Positions 47,348 through 60,830 of a DNA stretch of 64,000 nt are shown here, one piece after another. Origin of the DNA: Bryopsis sp. KO-2023 (Eukaryota; Chlorophyta; Ulvophyceae; Bryopsidales; Bryopsidaceae); NCBI GenBank assembly GCA_030272585.1, contig BSYQ01000011.1, positions 868,001 to 932,000 of the forward strand, in the 5' to 3' direction. Numbering within the stretch: position 1 is the stretch's first letter; every line of letters starts with the position of its first letter. Both the position numbers and the translations under genes were made by a program. Under the pieces are notes generated by a model. That model saw only the letters and a list, made by a program, of their open reading frames with translations. It did no database searches and was not told where the DNA came from.

Positions 47348-49164
47348 TCAGTATGTTTCTTCCCGGCCATAATCGTAGGTCATCGTCATCTGTGTGCACA
47401 AATAAAAAATTAAAAAACAAATAAAAAATAAAAAAAATTGAGTAAAAATTTCAAGCGATGCTCGTTCAGGGTTTCGAGAAAGACCGGGTATGTTTGTTTT
47501 ATTTGAATGTGGAATATTTTTTTGAGCGAGGGAGAAAAAACAACAGGGTGGATACTACTGCCCTAGTAAAAGAGGAAAGAGCCTGGGTATAAGAAAAACT
47601 CTTTCATTGAATCGGCCCACACACCTAATCCATATTTCCCAGATAAACCCACCAAAAAATGAATTAAAATGCAGTTTTCCATATCAGATGCTTTCTAACA
47701 CAAAGGGGCAAAAAAACAATAAAATAATAAAAATAATAAAATGTCTTGAACCTTTTCCTCATTGTGGGAGAAAAAAACACATGGCTTCACATACACTTAT
47801 TTGAAAAACAAAAGTGCAAAAAACAATACCTCTGTCGGGATGGGTGGATTTCTGTGGTACAGCGACCCTCCTTTAACATATGGAACTGAAAAAAGAAAAC
47901 AAAAAAATAATATAGAATAAGCAAGCCCATAAATAATGTTGAAAGAAATCCAAAATGGAAATTCGTATCTTGAATCTCACCACAAACCAAAAAGCAACAA
48001 CAAGAAAAAACAAAACAAAACCCTTTTCATCCGACCAAACCTGAATATCTTTTTACCATCCACTTCTAATTTTTCAAAATTCATATGTATATGTGTACAT
48101 TTTACTTTATTTTCATTTTTTCCCCTGTCAATTACACATTTGTCTACCTCTGAGGGGATCGGGGTGGGTAAATTCCTTGAGCTCCGCTTCTGCTTGTTTG
48201 ATCAAGCGGTCAATTTGGCCAAGGTCAGACTGGGCCAAAACAAAATTATTTTCACACAAAGACGAACCAATAAATTAAAAAAAAAACCTCAATTTGCTAT
48301 CGCCAAGAATTAACAGTTTTTCAAACCCCACGAGAACTTCTGCACGTTGATCAGAATAAAGAAAACATACAGGGAGAAAAAGAAAACTCGAAAAAAAGAT
48401 GGCATGCTGGTAGGCCTCCAGCACACACAAGCCAATAATATATTTGCAACTGTGGAAATGTTTCCGAAAAAGATTGAAAATCCCCCCCCCCCCCCTTCTT
48501 TCAAAACAAAAGAAGAAAAAAAGGAAAAGGAAAAATTACATCCCTGACGAAACTCACCACATGCCTGTTTTCTTCAAATTGGTCTCGGATTTCTCGTGCC
48601 TAAAATTGTTCGCAAAAAAATTATATGATTAAATAAAAACATAAAATTGAAAATCGAAGCGTCAACAGAAAGGTCCTCCCAGATAATGCGATCGATGCAT
48701 TGATTGGACCACCATTCTTTCCATAAACGGTGCAAACCATGAATGAGCAACATATCTTTTGGATTTTTATTTTTCATATTTATATTTATATATAAAGATT
48801 TATATTTTTTTTGGGAAAGTAGTTTCCTTGAGCTCTGCTGCAGCTCTTTCGTATGCAACAGTCTTCATTTCATTTTCTTTTCCACAGAAGTCTCAAAATG
48901 CCCAACTCCTCTCAAAAGTCTATTACACCCTCCACTACAAGGCTCGATACCCCGCACACCCGTTCGTCGTTTCTTGAAATTCATGGCAACTTTTCCACCG
49001 ATACTGTGAGCGGATTTAACTTGTTCGCGCGCGTTTGTGTCTATTTTTTTTTTCCCTACCTCCTGAAACCAGTGCTGTCGTGAGCCCCTCCAGCTAAGGC
49101 AAGTTCTCAGCGCTTCGCGATAAAGTCGAAGGACGTGTTGCTGCCGCGAGGCCAGGTGGGCCAT
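47348..49164 (-). CDS. NDUFB9: Complex I subunit B22 (LYR-motif protein), 5 exons
   Basis: Exons on the minus strand: 49164-49060, 48599-48558, 48229-48148, 47885-47830 and 47389-47348, phases 0, 0, 1 and 0, giving 108 residues. The protein starts MAHLASRQQHVLRLYREALR with the LYR motif, continues REIRDQFEENRHV, IDRLIKQAEAELKEFTHPDP, VPYVKGGSLYHRNPP, and ends MTMTYDYGREETY. This matches the plant B22 layout (LYR helix, a heptad of acidic helices, HPDPY-VP-GGSK--RNP, then YxYG) in order and length. It is an accessory subunit of the mitochondrial NADH dehydrogenase membrane arm, bound by acyl carrier protein through the LYR motif. Exon 2 is only 42 bp. Confidence 0.93.
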
Positions 49165-50723
49165 TTTTTTTCAAAAACACGTCGTGTCCAATGACGACCA
49201 AGCAGGAGGGGAAAAACGACAGAAAATTAAGTACTGCTGCTGTCTCATCCCCGTTCGATTGACATGAATTATTCAAAATTTAGTACATTCGTCGGCTCAG
49301 GATGTATATTTTTTGGCCCATTTTTTGACTGGCAGTTTTTTTGGGCCACAAACTGTTTTTTTAAAAGATATTTGAGGGGCTAAAAACTCCCAAGGGTTGA
49401 AAAGAAAACCATAGCCAGAATAAACAATATGCGATTCCAGAGTGCAATGAGCCCAAGGAACAGAAAAAAAACAGATGCTTACAGATACGTGCTAAGTCCT
49501 ATTCTGGCCATGCTAACCAATGTTAACCAACATTCACTCATCCAGTAAATAAATACTTACAAAATGGCAAAAGGAGGCCACTACTCCCCAACGACGCCAG
49601 AAAAAACACAATGTTGAAGTCTAAATATAACCCACAGATTGTCATCCAGTAAATCAGTCAACGGTGAAAGGCATAACTCCACGACAATAGAACTCACAAG
49701 CAGCAGGGAGATGTCAGTTTCGTGTTCCAAATTTTGTGATTAGTTGGGGCCACATTCTCATTTTTCCGAACAAATTGGGGTCAGAAAAGAAGATGAAACA
49801 GCTAAATTCAGGGCCGCTTTACGGCCGCTTTAGGGCCACTGGCGAAATTGAATTGAAATTGAATGTGATTTGCCGATATTCTCTGAAACAAATGTACGTT
49901 GGCAGCAAAGAGCAAAAAAAAATCAAAATTTTAGAGTTGTCCTTGCTGCATTTCGGGTCCTGTGCCGCAATATTTCACGAAAAAATTTCAGTTCTGGTGA
50001 AAACTTAGATCGACATCCACAGCGCAGTGCATCTTGGTAAAAACAGCCATTGACATCAATACTAAATTGAGGTCTGTCCTGGATTCTTTTCAAGGGAAGA
50101 GAAAAAATAAAAATGGCGAAGGTTGTGGATCGACGTGTCCAATTCTGTTGTTAAAAGAAAAACGAAATATCCCTGCACATCCTTGATAATGACTAAAAAA
50201 AATTATCCTGGAAAATCAAAATACAGCAAATTCCTTAACAGGCATTAAATTCCTCAGCATCACATGACAGAGAAGAAAAAATTGACAAAAACGAAACAAC
50301 TGCTCTATTGAGAAGACCCCCCCCCCCCTTTTTCTCCCCCACAATCAATGTAAATTCACAATGGCGTCTCTGACGATCATTCGCAAGTTTTCCCCTGTTA
50401 AAAAGTATGGCAAGCAGACCACCTGATGGAACAAACAGTCACCCACTCAGTCCTTCCTTTATGGATTGACTTGATGCGAGATTTCAAACAGAAAACAACA
50501 GCGAAAATGCTTGCTTCGATGCTGAAAAAGCAATGAAATTGAAACGTACACAGCCTGTTTCACAAAATCCATGAGGGGTCGATACAAAACGCTGTCAATT
50601 GCTTCGGGCAACCCCCTCCGCTTCACAGCAGGACCCGACATTCCAAAAGCATGGGAAAAACTAGGAAAAACTGCAGCGAAAAAGAAAAAATAACCAGAAA
50701 CCACCCCCACCCCTCCCAGAATA
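49165..50723. other. Spacer between the RAP and complex I genes
   Basis: No complete gene is seen. If the RAP gene has a spliced 3' exon, it would lie at about 50550-50680. Confidence 0.4.
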
Positions 50724-53216
50724 TCATAGGTCGGGATATACAGTTGCCCCTACCTTATAGCCGGAAGCTTCTAGCAGTCGATTTCTGAAGATCGTGTCCC
50801 CCATCCGCCGATACTCTCCGTCCACCTTATTGATCGTGTAATGCGTGGGGCCATCGCACTCGATGACTAATCCTGGAGTCCCAGGAATGAAAACGTCGAC
50901 CGAAAGAATGTCCTGCACCAGACGCTTGTTCGTTTCATAGGACAGCCCCTCATTCAGCAGCATCTTTTGGATGATCCTCTCGAAGCTGGACTCTTGAGTG
51001 GGGGAGTAGGAGGCTTCCCTGCAGTTTTCGACCAGGTTTGCAAATCGAGGATTAAATTCCTCACCGCTGATTATCGAAATGTGCAGCGAAGCCTGGGCAA
51101 CCTGCATGGAGCCCCCCGTGGAGATTTCATGACCTTGATTCTGCAGGGTTACTAATCGATCACATTGATGCTCGAACTCTGGTAGGGATAGAATACCTAG
51201 CACAGCCATCGACCACATGACATTCGTAGTCGTCCGCTCATCATCCACTCGACTTGGAAGCCAGTTCCGAGCGACCTCAAAAAACCCCTTGTCGTGGAAA
51301 TCCAGGAGAGCACAAGCATTGAGAATCATGCTGAGTTGCTCCACCTGAATTCCCTCCGGTCGCCGCTCTGCCTCATGCATGTAAGCAGTTATCAAATCGG
51401 ACAGCAAACGGGCATCTCGGTAGCGTAACTCCCCCAAGCTCCAGAACAGGTTGGACAGCGCTTGGGTGTCGAACCCCACCAAGCCTCGCCGATCGATTCC
51501 ACTCGACAAGCTTTCCAACATGCGCAGCAGCTGCTCGGGGATCGAATCAGTGATCTCCATTTCCATGAGGGCAAGGCTGTAGAATACGTTGGCAATCCCT
51601 TGCGGAGTCAGCTGAGAAAAACGCCCCTCAGCTTCGTCCATCAGCTTCAAGAAAATCTCCTTGTCGAAAAACTGACACTTCCCATACCCATACACGATGT
51701 TGACTAATCCTTGATCGGTGCATCCCCTCAGCCTGTTTTCCTTGATGATTTCCTTCCCCAGAGTCGATAAATGGCTCCTGTTGCAGTAACCCACCAGCCC
51801 CAACCCGTAAACTATTATAGCCAACTCTTGTTCGGACGATTGCTTTAGCCGTTGGGACTGCAGAATCTCCTCCAATAAAACTTCCAACACTTGTTTGTCA
51901 TGGAATCCGCTCAACCCGAAACTGTAGATCAAATTTGCCGCCCCTTGGTGTGTCAGCAGCTTTAGTCGATGGGGTTTGGAGATTTCCCTTGCCAATTTCG
52001 ACAACACCTTCCGCTCTTGAAACCCCACCTGGCCCAACCCGTAAATGATGTTCACCAGCGCTTGGCAATTGAACCTATCCAGCCTGTGTGGCTTGATCGA
52101 TTCTTTACCCAAAGCTGACAGAGCGCCAGGGTGATTATAACCCAACACTCCGAAACCATACACGATATTCGCCAAACCTTGGGACGTCATATCCCCAACT
52201 TCCCCCTTGATTCTTTCACTCAACAGCCCCAAAACCTCCCTGTCATTGCAATCCAACTTCGACAGGGACCATACGATATTGGATAAAGCTTGTTGCCCGA
52301 ATTCGACCTCCCCTGACGACAGCATCTCCTGCAGCAGATCGCATATCGATTTCAGCCGGGCCTCGTCTTCGAAATGTATGTTTGCCAAGCCATGCAGCAG
52401 CGTGGAGAAATCCTGAGCGGAGGCAACCCCGCCTCGGTTGCCCTTCCTCACAAATTCCTCCACGATCGCCTCAGAAAAGCCCTGTAACAGCTCAGGCTTC
52501 TTCGCCATCGAGCCGCAATACGCACCCAACCCGTGCATGGAGCTGGCCAATCCTCGAGCGGCGTAAGTGGCTTCCTCGAAGGTTCGCAGCCGGAGGCACG
52601 TTTCCATCACCAACCCCAGAAAATCCAACCCAGAATTCTCGAAGAAATGCATCGCTCGCCGGTCCCTCTTCTTACGTTGGGTCAGCGCCATCATTCCCAG
52701 CGATTGGATCGTCATGCTGCAAGAAATCGGGTTATACTCCGCAACCAAGCGAGGGTGCCTCTTGGCATGCTCCACCAACTCCTGTATCAATTTCAAATCC
52801 CAATATCCGGCCATCCTGCAGCTGTGGATGGTGAATGCTAAGCCGAAAGCGGTGAGGTTGCTCAAATCGTTGAGAATCATCTTGGAGCAATCTCTCCAGG
52901 CCTGCAACTCTTCCGCATCGAAGGGGATTTTTCTTTTTCTCCTCGATTTCGAACGCCTGCCCAAGACTTTCAGCACATCCACGACGTTTTCCTTGGATCG
53001 CCTCCACTTGACGATTTCTCGGCTGGCAGCAAGGCTCACGATTCTCTGACTTTGCCTGGAAGGGACCACCACCTGTAGACATCAGCTCTTAAAAAAAAAA
53101 CACTAATATTTTTCCAGATATGTTTGCAGAAGTGTAAACATTTTTTGTGCTTTGGGAAGGGGTGGATAGGCCAACCTTGTAAACACACGCCTTACTAATC
53201 TGCCATTCCAACCCAT
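50724..53216 (-). CDS. RAP-domain protein with helical repeats, organelle RNA-binding type
   Basis: Exon 1 at 53216-53196 (MGWNGRL, preceded by an in-frame stop) splices in phase 0 to a long exon from 53072. About 789 residues. Residues about 250-530 contain repeats of about 38 residues with the pattern Q-LANIVYGFG-LGY (for example QGLANIVYGFGVLGYNH, QALVNIIYGLGQVGF, QGAANLIYSFGLSGF, QGLVNIVYGYGKCQF), as in FASTK/OPR-like RNA-binding solenoids. Near the C-terminus, LVIECDGPTHYTINKVDGEY then RNRLLEASGYK is a RAP domain. Such proteins act on organellar RNA processing or stability. A GTAGGG donor directly after GYK (50753) suggests the real C-terminus lies in a further exon that I could not resolve. 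Divergent from the TPR gene, 456 bp between starts. Confidence 0.88.
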
Positions 53217-53672
53217 GTGTTCTTATCCATCAACACTCCAGGTGAGTGATGACTCCCGTACTTCCCCTCACCCTGGCCAAATTCAATTTGCAAGGTGGTG
53301 TTTTTCGCAAGCGTTTCGTTGTCTGGGAGCAGATATGGGTCGGCTGCCCGAAAAAGAACGCCAGGCCACCCATGAGCCGAAGGTGTAACGCCCGGCGAGC
53401 GAATCAACGAAGTTATTGATTTCCAGAAAGCCAGCGCGATTTTATCGTTCTCGGTGAGCTGACAGAATTCCGGGCCATCCTTGAAGGGCACTCCGCTTCT
53501 TTGTCCAGCCAGGTTTTGTATAATTGTCGCGCAACGAACAAAAACAACAGAACATCCAGAAACGCGGTGACTGACATGGGCTACATGTCTGACTTGATAT
53601 ATAAATAGCGCCAACCGTTCCCAGAAGAGCTGAAAGACTCGCGGGAGTTTCCCTTTTTTCTTTGTTTCGAGC

Positions 53673-56600
53673 ATGAATTCCTTCCACGGAACGTATGGAA
53701 AATCCTGCCCACTCGTGGGATCGAGCGTTAGGACGTTTCTCGTGAATCCGCTGCGTCGCAGTTTGATCCGCCAAAGCTCCGGAACTAAATTGCGACTGAG
53801 AAGCGCTGGTGGGTTTTCCTCGCGGAATTCACGTGCGCTGGTGGTGACTAGCTCCTCAAGAAACGACAGGGAGAAGGAAGGGAACCCTCGATATAGAAAA
53901 ACGCTGTTGAATGTGCTGGATGGGGCGTCGTTGTTGGGGACCGTGGGAGGGGCTGTTGCCGTTCTATTGGGGGCGGATATCATGATTATCGCTTTCCCTG
54001 TGGTTCTCCCATTTGTGTCCTTGGCAATAGGAAGAAGCAAGGAGAAAGCTCGAGTGGCTGTGAGTGGAATCCACGGCTGTCGAAAAAAAAAAAAAACTTT
54101 CCAGTGGAACGTTCTTGATAAACACTCCTGGAGGCGTCGTTACAAAGAAAAGAAAGAAGATAATTTATCTGTTTTAAACTGAAATAGTCAGGGGATTCTT
54201 TTTGCATCCAGTTGGATAAGTGGAGTGAGAGCACCAGTCAATCTTTTGATTTTTACATTTTATTGATTGATCATTTGTTTGTAATATCTTTCCTGTAGCA
54301 AACAAAGAATGGTCAGGAGGATATCAAACCCTTGAGAATAGTTTATGAAAAAGTTTGTTTTTTTTTCCCTGCAGGAATTGATAAAGGCTGAGCAGGATGT
54401 CAGACTGGAGTTGCGATCGCAAAGGGAGCTGGTCACGAACACTCAAGAGAGCGTGCTGGACGTCGGGGAGGATTTAAACAAAAAATTGAGCAAAAGGCTG
54501 GTGAAGTTGGAAGAAAAAGTGGGTGCCATGGAAGGGACGATCATCACAACGGGTGAGGTTAGCCTCCTTAAGGAATTAAAAAAAAAAAAAAAGACAAACC
54601 AGAATTTTATATATATATATATATATACAACTGAACTTGAAAAAAGGTATGTCGACAAGAAAGCAAGAAAAGTCCATTTGGACATGCAAGCGCATAGCGT
54701 GGTGAAGAAAAAACACAAGTTAAAAAATTGCTTTGTAAGTAAGCTGCTATGGGGAGGGAGAACCCCTCCCCTTGATTTATGTAATTATACTTGGTATTTA
54801 CTTCTAGAAAATGCACGTTTTTTCCTTTCAGGGAAAAATGTTCGCCAGCTGGTTTCTGGGTTGAAGAGCATGCCCAAGATGCTGAGAAAAATGGCGGAGT
54901 TGCAGCAGCAAGCCGTCATGTATGGGATTTCTGGGGAGTTGAAAGCGATTTTGGAAAGATATGGATCTGCGCAACTCCAAGAAATCGATGCAATCGGTAC
55001 CAGACTGAGGGTAAGCTGATCAGTGCCTCCGTTTTGTTTTTTCTTTTTGTCAAAAGAAAAAATGAATCCACTTAAATAAAATGTTGGCTTTTTCGACAGA
55101 AAAGAGTGTGAAATCAATTTCAATTCGGGTTTTGAATCGATTATGTCGAGAGGCATCATTTTATTTAGTTTTGTTTTTGAGGATATTTCTCAAATGCATG
55201 ACACACCGTTTCGGTGATCACAGCATATGCCCACCCCCTCCACCACAAAAAACCAAAATAAAACAAATTGGTGGTCAACACCACTTCCCCCCAAACTCAA
55301 TCTGTGAAACACAGCAAGAAGGGGCAAAAAGAAAAAGACTGAGCGACATTGTGATGATTTTAAAAATATATGTTTTCATTCAAAAAAAATGCGAAAAATC
55401 AAAATTAAATTTATTCATTTAATTTTATTTACTTTTTTTAAAACGGAGATAAGATTCGCTCTCGATGTGGATTGAGGGCTTGGGGGTATTTCGAATCGGT
55501 TTCTGTTTTTCTGTTTTGCCGAAGGAAAAGAATGGAAACAAAGGATGTCGATGTTGCAGTACCTGGAAGACGCCGTCCAAAGGCTGGAGTTCACCACCAG
55601 GGAAGAGCCGGCCCAAGTCATATCCGATGAACCGTCGGTGAGGATTTTCCCAGCAATTTTTATATTTTAACCCCCCTCCCCCTAAAAAAAAGTTGGTAGG
55701 GATTTTTATTAGGTTGCGTCTAAAAATTATAAGAAACAAGGATGGAACTTTCTTTCATTTAGATTGTTAGATTTTCTGTTCCAAATGAATGCCCGATGTT
55801 AGCCTGTCCACTGTCAAAATGAGTGATGCATGGATGCAGCGTTGCTTTTTTTTTGGGGGGGGGGGGGGGGTCCCGATTTTTGTCACATTTATCGTGGCAT
55901 TTTTTTTCCTCAGTGCTTTGTGAATAATGAATGCCCTCTCTCCAATTAGAACCGATTTTGAAACTTTTTTTGGAAGAGTGTATGTGCAATTCACTAAATA
56001 CGATGAAACTTTTTTAGTTTTTTGGTCGGCGTACCAACAGGGGGGTGCTATGTTTTTTGGTGTTTTTTCTTTTGGGAGGGTAATTTTGTCTTTTCTGTTT
56101 TATACAACAAACAGTATCGATATGGTGGTCGAATTGTGCCTGTGGAGCCCATTCCACTGGAGGACTCTGAGGAGGCGGCCCCATTTTTGAAACAAGCAAA
56201 AGAAACTGTTACCAGAGAGGTGTCTGGGGTGCTGGAAGACCTCAAAACCACTCAGGTAAAACGTGGGATATTGTTCTTATAAACATACCCCCTATCTAAG
56301 AAAAAACAGATGAAAGTATAAAAACATATAAAAAATATTATAAAAAATAATGAAAGAGAAAAGAAAAATATAAAATATAAATGATTTGCTTACACCATTG
56401 CATCGATCTAGGGCGAAAGGAGTAATTTTTGGACCCACAACCAACAGCTTTTTTACTTAACTTTTTTTTTTGAAGCTTTGTATTTTTAATTTTTTTTTAA
56501 GCAAGGGAAGCAAGAACTTAACATTTTCCTCGACTTGGCATTTTTCAGGCAGACATGTTGAGATCCCTTCAGGACTTGTCATTCAATCAGCCCTATTCTG

Positions 56601-59600
56601 AAAGAGCACCAGATTTTTCGCTGCTGGAGGGTCAACTGACCAACTTAGCATCGCAGCTGGGAACCTTGCCTTCAAAAATGTCTGATGGAGTCAGACAGGA
56701 GCTGGGGATGCTCGGTGACTACAAGGTTTAGTTGGTTTTTGTGAATTCACCACCATGCGGTTAGCATGTCTTCTGTACGGCTCATCCTCGTTTCACCGGA
56801 TTTGTTTTTTTTTTTTCGCTTGTTATTTTTAGAAAAAAATTCAGTGAATAATTTCCAAAAAAATGTACATGTATCTATTTGAAAGGTATTTTTTGGATCT
56901 GTTTACTGAAGGCGTTCTTTTTTTTTTTTTTTTTTTCTAGGCTGATGTTTCATTGCAACTTTCGTCCGTGTCCAGAGCATTGGGCACTCTCGAAAGGGTG
57001 GTGCTGGTAAGGATTTTTACCTGGTGTTTAATTCAATTTAATTTAATTCAATTTATTTTTTAAGAATCGGCACGAGCAGGATGAGAACCCCTACCTCTTC
57101 CCTGAACAAATACAATTACTTTTTTTTTCTTTCACCTCATTGATTTTGTTGAAAGGAGACGTCTTTTTAACTGTCCGTTTTATTTCCAAGAAGCTATTTT
57201 TCCTCGTCAAAGAGTCTTTTTACAGCTTTTTCAATTTCATAATTTTTCTTTCGGATTTACTTTAGGAAATGAAGGAAAATTCAGCTGACAGGGGCACCAG
57301 GGAAATCATATTCGAAAACACTGGCGGTGAAAGTGAAGGTGGGGTGGATCCGAGATCAGAAGTTCAATTTGATGAGTTGAGGGCAGGGGTTTCCAGCATT
57401 TCCGAAGAATTGAAATCAGTGAAGGACGCCCTGGATGGGTTCAAGAAGGATTTCGCTCAAATCAGCTCCACACAAGCCGTTTCAGTAATGGAGAGGGTGG
57501 TCGATGCTGAAAGCACCGTAAGGGTTGGTTTTTTTGCCCCTAGCGAAGAGTCGCTGTTGTTATTCTTGTTGAAATAAAAACATGTCTCTTTCCCTTTTGA
57601 ATTCGATGTTTCGTTTTTCCGGCAGCCGGTGGATTCGACTCCGGAAGCATCAGATCCCGCAACACGAGAAGGAAAAGAGGTGCCGTCCGTATCGCCAAAA
57701 ACTCCAGGAGTTTCGACCACCCAGCCAGAAACCTCGCAAAGGGATGGCCAGGTGCAAACCGACGCAGCCTTCATCGAAGCACCTGGTGATGTGACCTCCA
57801 AAGATGCTCAACCTGGAAATGATATTCCAGACATCACCAGCACCACCCCGGAGCCCCCTATCCGAGACTACCAGAAAGGTATGCTCAGCATGTTTTTTTT
57901 CCAAATGCTTTTCTTGCTTTTTTCTGCATTTCGTTTTCACTTCCCGAAGTCGAGGGTTCTGGTGTGGAGCTCACCAAATATGCTTTATTGTGAATCCATT
58001 GAAACTTTCCTTTGTGGTGCCACTTTGGATAACAATGAAGGCCCGACTTCCAGAGGGGTGTCCTCTAGCCAAAGCCCACCCACGGTTCTCGAGTTTTTAC
58101 CTCCGGAGGAAGATTCCAGCACCCCCCCCCCCCTTCAGCCATCATCGCCCCCCCCAATTTCAGCCATGCCAGGCTACTCGCGCTACACATCACAGCCGAG
58201 CCCCTCCCCCAGCAACAGCACCGCGAATTATACCCCTGCCCCACCCTCTCCACAGCCCCAATCTGGATATGAGCGATTTGACCAGGGTGGCCCCCAAGAT
58301 AACGTTCCAGGAAAAAGCGAATATCAACAAGATCCATACGAAGAGAGAGCAGGTTTTGATTACACATCAGGTACGGCCCCTCAGCCGGATTCAAACTCAG
58401 GTCTGGGGGTGTTCAGAAACGACGGAGGGGTTCAGAGTCAAGGCTTCGGGTCGCCGATTCCGGACGATGGAAGTCGTTGGGAAGGGGGTGTCAATGACCC
58501 CAGTTTCGCCCCCAGCTGGAGTACGATCACGGATCCTATGGGGCTGTACGGAGAGTCCGCCACCTCTGCTTATCCTCTGTCTAGCCCCGATCCTCGTGCC
58601 GATTTTCGAGAGCCCGTTCAGGGAGGGACGCGCGATTTCGTGAGGCCGGAGGAAAGAAATTACCAAGGGGATTACATGGGCTCCAGGGAATCCTATGCCC
58701 CAAGAGAGCCCCAAGGTAATCGTGGAAACGATTACATCAATGATGGGGAAAGAGTCCCGTCGTCGGGGTACTACGACAGGGAGGAGGTCAGTGGTGGGGT
58801 AGAATCACAGCGGGGAGGATATGATTACTCAGCCCCGATTCCTGGAATGGAAGCAGTGTTCCCTGGAGGGGGGGCAGCTTGGATGGAGAGTGATGATGGG
58901 GATGTTGACGAAGAGGGGGGGGGATCCCAAAAGGTTGGAGCCTTAGCCAAGGTCGGTAACAGCGAGGGACCGGATCTGCTGGTGGAAGGACTCCAGCTGC
59001 TGAAAGATGGGAGGAAAGCTGTCGATACGGTGAGGGCACCTTTCACAAGGTTGCAGCTTTTGAGTAATATTCCCAGCACAAGTAGAAACTGAATCTCGGT
59101 CGGAGGGGGGTCGATCCTTATGTTTTTGGGCTGTGTTGCTTCCCTTCCCTGAAGGATTTCGGTGATGCGTACCGACTGCTGTGCGAAGCTTTGGATTGCT
59201 TTGAATCGAAACTGGGGGAAGATCCTGGGAACGTGAAGGCTTTGGGAAACTGTGGAAATGCTCTGCTGGCACTGGGCGAGCTCAAGGTCCAGATGGTGGA
59301 GAGTCTGCTGGAAGTCGATGCTGGACCGGAGCGATCCAGGAATTCCCAGGCGTTGACACAGCTGAGGGAAGAGGCCCAGCAGTTTTTGACTCTATCGGGT
59401 ACGCCCTTAATCGTGTTTAGTGGAGCCTGGGCTATTTCCGTAGACGGCAGAATTTTTTCAGAAAACAGAAATTAGTGTGGGTCACACTATTTCTGGAATC
59501 TGCACTTTTAGTTAGCGTTTTGGTTTTCCATATGAATTAGAATGTGCCCTGCACTATTACTGGGGTAACGCTATAAAAAAAAACGCACACTAAATACGAG

Positions 59601-60830
59601 CGAGGGTGTTGCTTTTGTTTCACGGAGTACAGCAAGCAAGCATCAGGTCTATATTTCGAGGGGGGGTTCGAAACACACCATTTTCTTATGCCTTGTTTTT
59701 TTTGGGGGGGGGGCACTGTGGAAAAAGGTGAATGTTATCGGGCCTTTGCTTTTTGAAACGAAATGGTTGCTAAGGTAAGCACCTCGATGAAATTCTCAGG
59801 GCAAAAGTTTAAGAAGGTTTTGGAGCGCTTTCCAAGTGATGAGCGGGGGTACATGAATTGGGCCAAAGCTTTGAACATAAGGGCGACATTAACCTCGGAT
59901 CCTGTTATGAAAGATCGGCTTTTCAACGCTGCGGCTGTTAAATACGAACAGGTGATCAGGGAGGCTCCATGTAGAGATGCCCGAAAGCGTAATTGAGAAT
60001 TTGCTGTAATTCCAAATGAAGTTACATCAAGTGTGAAGCTTTTCGTCTTTTCCTGTTGCATTTTGATTTCGTGGCATTTTGTGTTTTGTTCACATCTCAA
60101 CCTCTTCTGGAATCTGTAATTGTGTTGATGATAAGTTCTGGGATTTTCTTAATTGTGGTGCCTATCCTTGGGCTTTTTTCGATTTCTGTTTTCGTTCACC
60201 CTTTTTCAAGAATGCGTATTGAAGGTATGTTCGTTTTAGAAATAAATTATTGAAGATTGTTCTTTTCTGTTTTCTTTTTTCGGTTCCGTTTCTTCGGGCA
60301 AGTTTAGGTTTTGTCGATGCGATCGAATTTTCCAGCTGGAATGCTAGCGTATGCGTCGGTTTTGAAAGATTGGGCAAGCAGCAAACCTGCCAGAGACATC
60401 AATGCAGTCGAACTGATGCAACAAGCCATCGCCTGTCTGGAGGTGGGTCCACCGCCAAATTTCATACCCCGACCCGAAAAATTTCCGATGCTGTGTTCGT
60501 TGGAAATCTTGTGCTGTGATCAGGGTTGTTGCTGTTGGTAGTTTTGACAGAGGGTGTCAAAAGTTGGTGGATTGAAAAAAGAAGGAAAAAATCGATGGAG
60601 CCATACAGACATCTGTGTGCGCGTATATGCAAAGCATCTTTTTCTCTTTGGGCCGTTGCTGTTGGCTTAGCATATGCATATGAAAAAAAAATCATATTCA
60701 GAGATGTTTTTAATTGTTATTTTTGTAGGATCTATTGAGAACTCCCTGTTCAGATTCACTCAAGGAGGAAGCGTCCTACTCCAAACAAGAATTTGAACAA
60801 ATTCTTAAAAACATGAGCGAGATTCGATGA
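53673..60830 (+). CDS. Large coiled-coil, proline-rich and TPR protein with probable plastid targeting, 14 exons
   Basis: Exons: 53673-54059, 54375-54552, 54832-55010, 55560-55637, 56115-56255, 56549-56725, 56941-57006, 57266-57517, 57626-57878, 58041-59029, 59155-59398, 59800-59951, 60308-60442 and 60729-60830. All phases agree, giving 1110 residues. The N-terminus is Ser/Arg-rich and acid-free (a transit-peptide-like LVNPLRRSLIRQSSGTKLRL), then a hydrophobic pair (LLGTVGGAVAVLLGAD, IIAFPVVLPFVSLAIG). Exons 2-8 are helical and coiled-coil. Exons 9-10 are a long Pro/Ser/Gln/Tyr/Gly-rich disordered segment. Exons 10-14 carry TPR-like helices (VKALGNCGNALLALGELK, RGYMNWAKALNIRATL, DRLFNAAAVKYEQ). 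The whole architecture is not one I recognise; the compartment is inferred. Confidence 0.82.
54607..54627. repeat. (TA)n microsatellite in a TPR gene intron
   Basis: About ten TA units, located in the second intron. Confidence 0.9.

Noticed and set aside
53195-54040. 281-codon minus-strand frame upstream of the RAP gene
   Set aside because: Most of it overlaps the well-supported first exon of the TPR gene on the other strand, and no splice joins it to the RAP gene; the RAP start is better explained by the seven-codon exon at 53216.
57804-58643. Alternative plus-strand frame of 279 codons in the TPR gene
   Set aside because: Only the other frame stays open to 59092 and joins in phase to the TPR exons; this one is an overlapping shadow of the Pro/Gln-rich exon.
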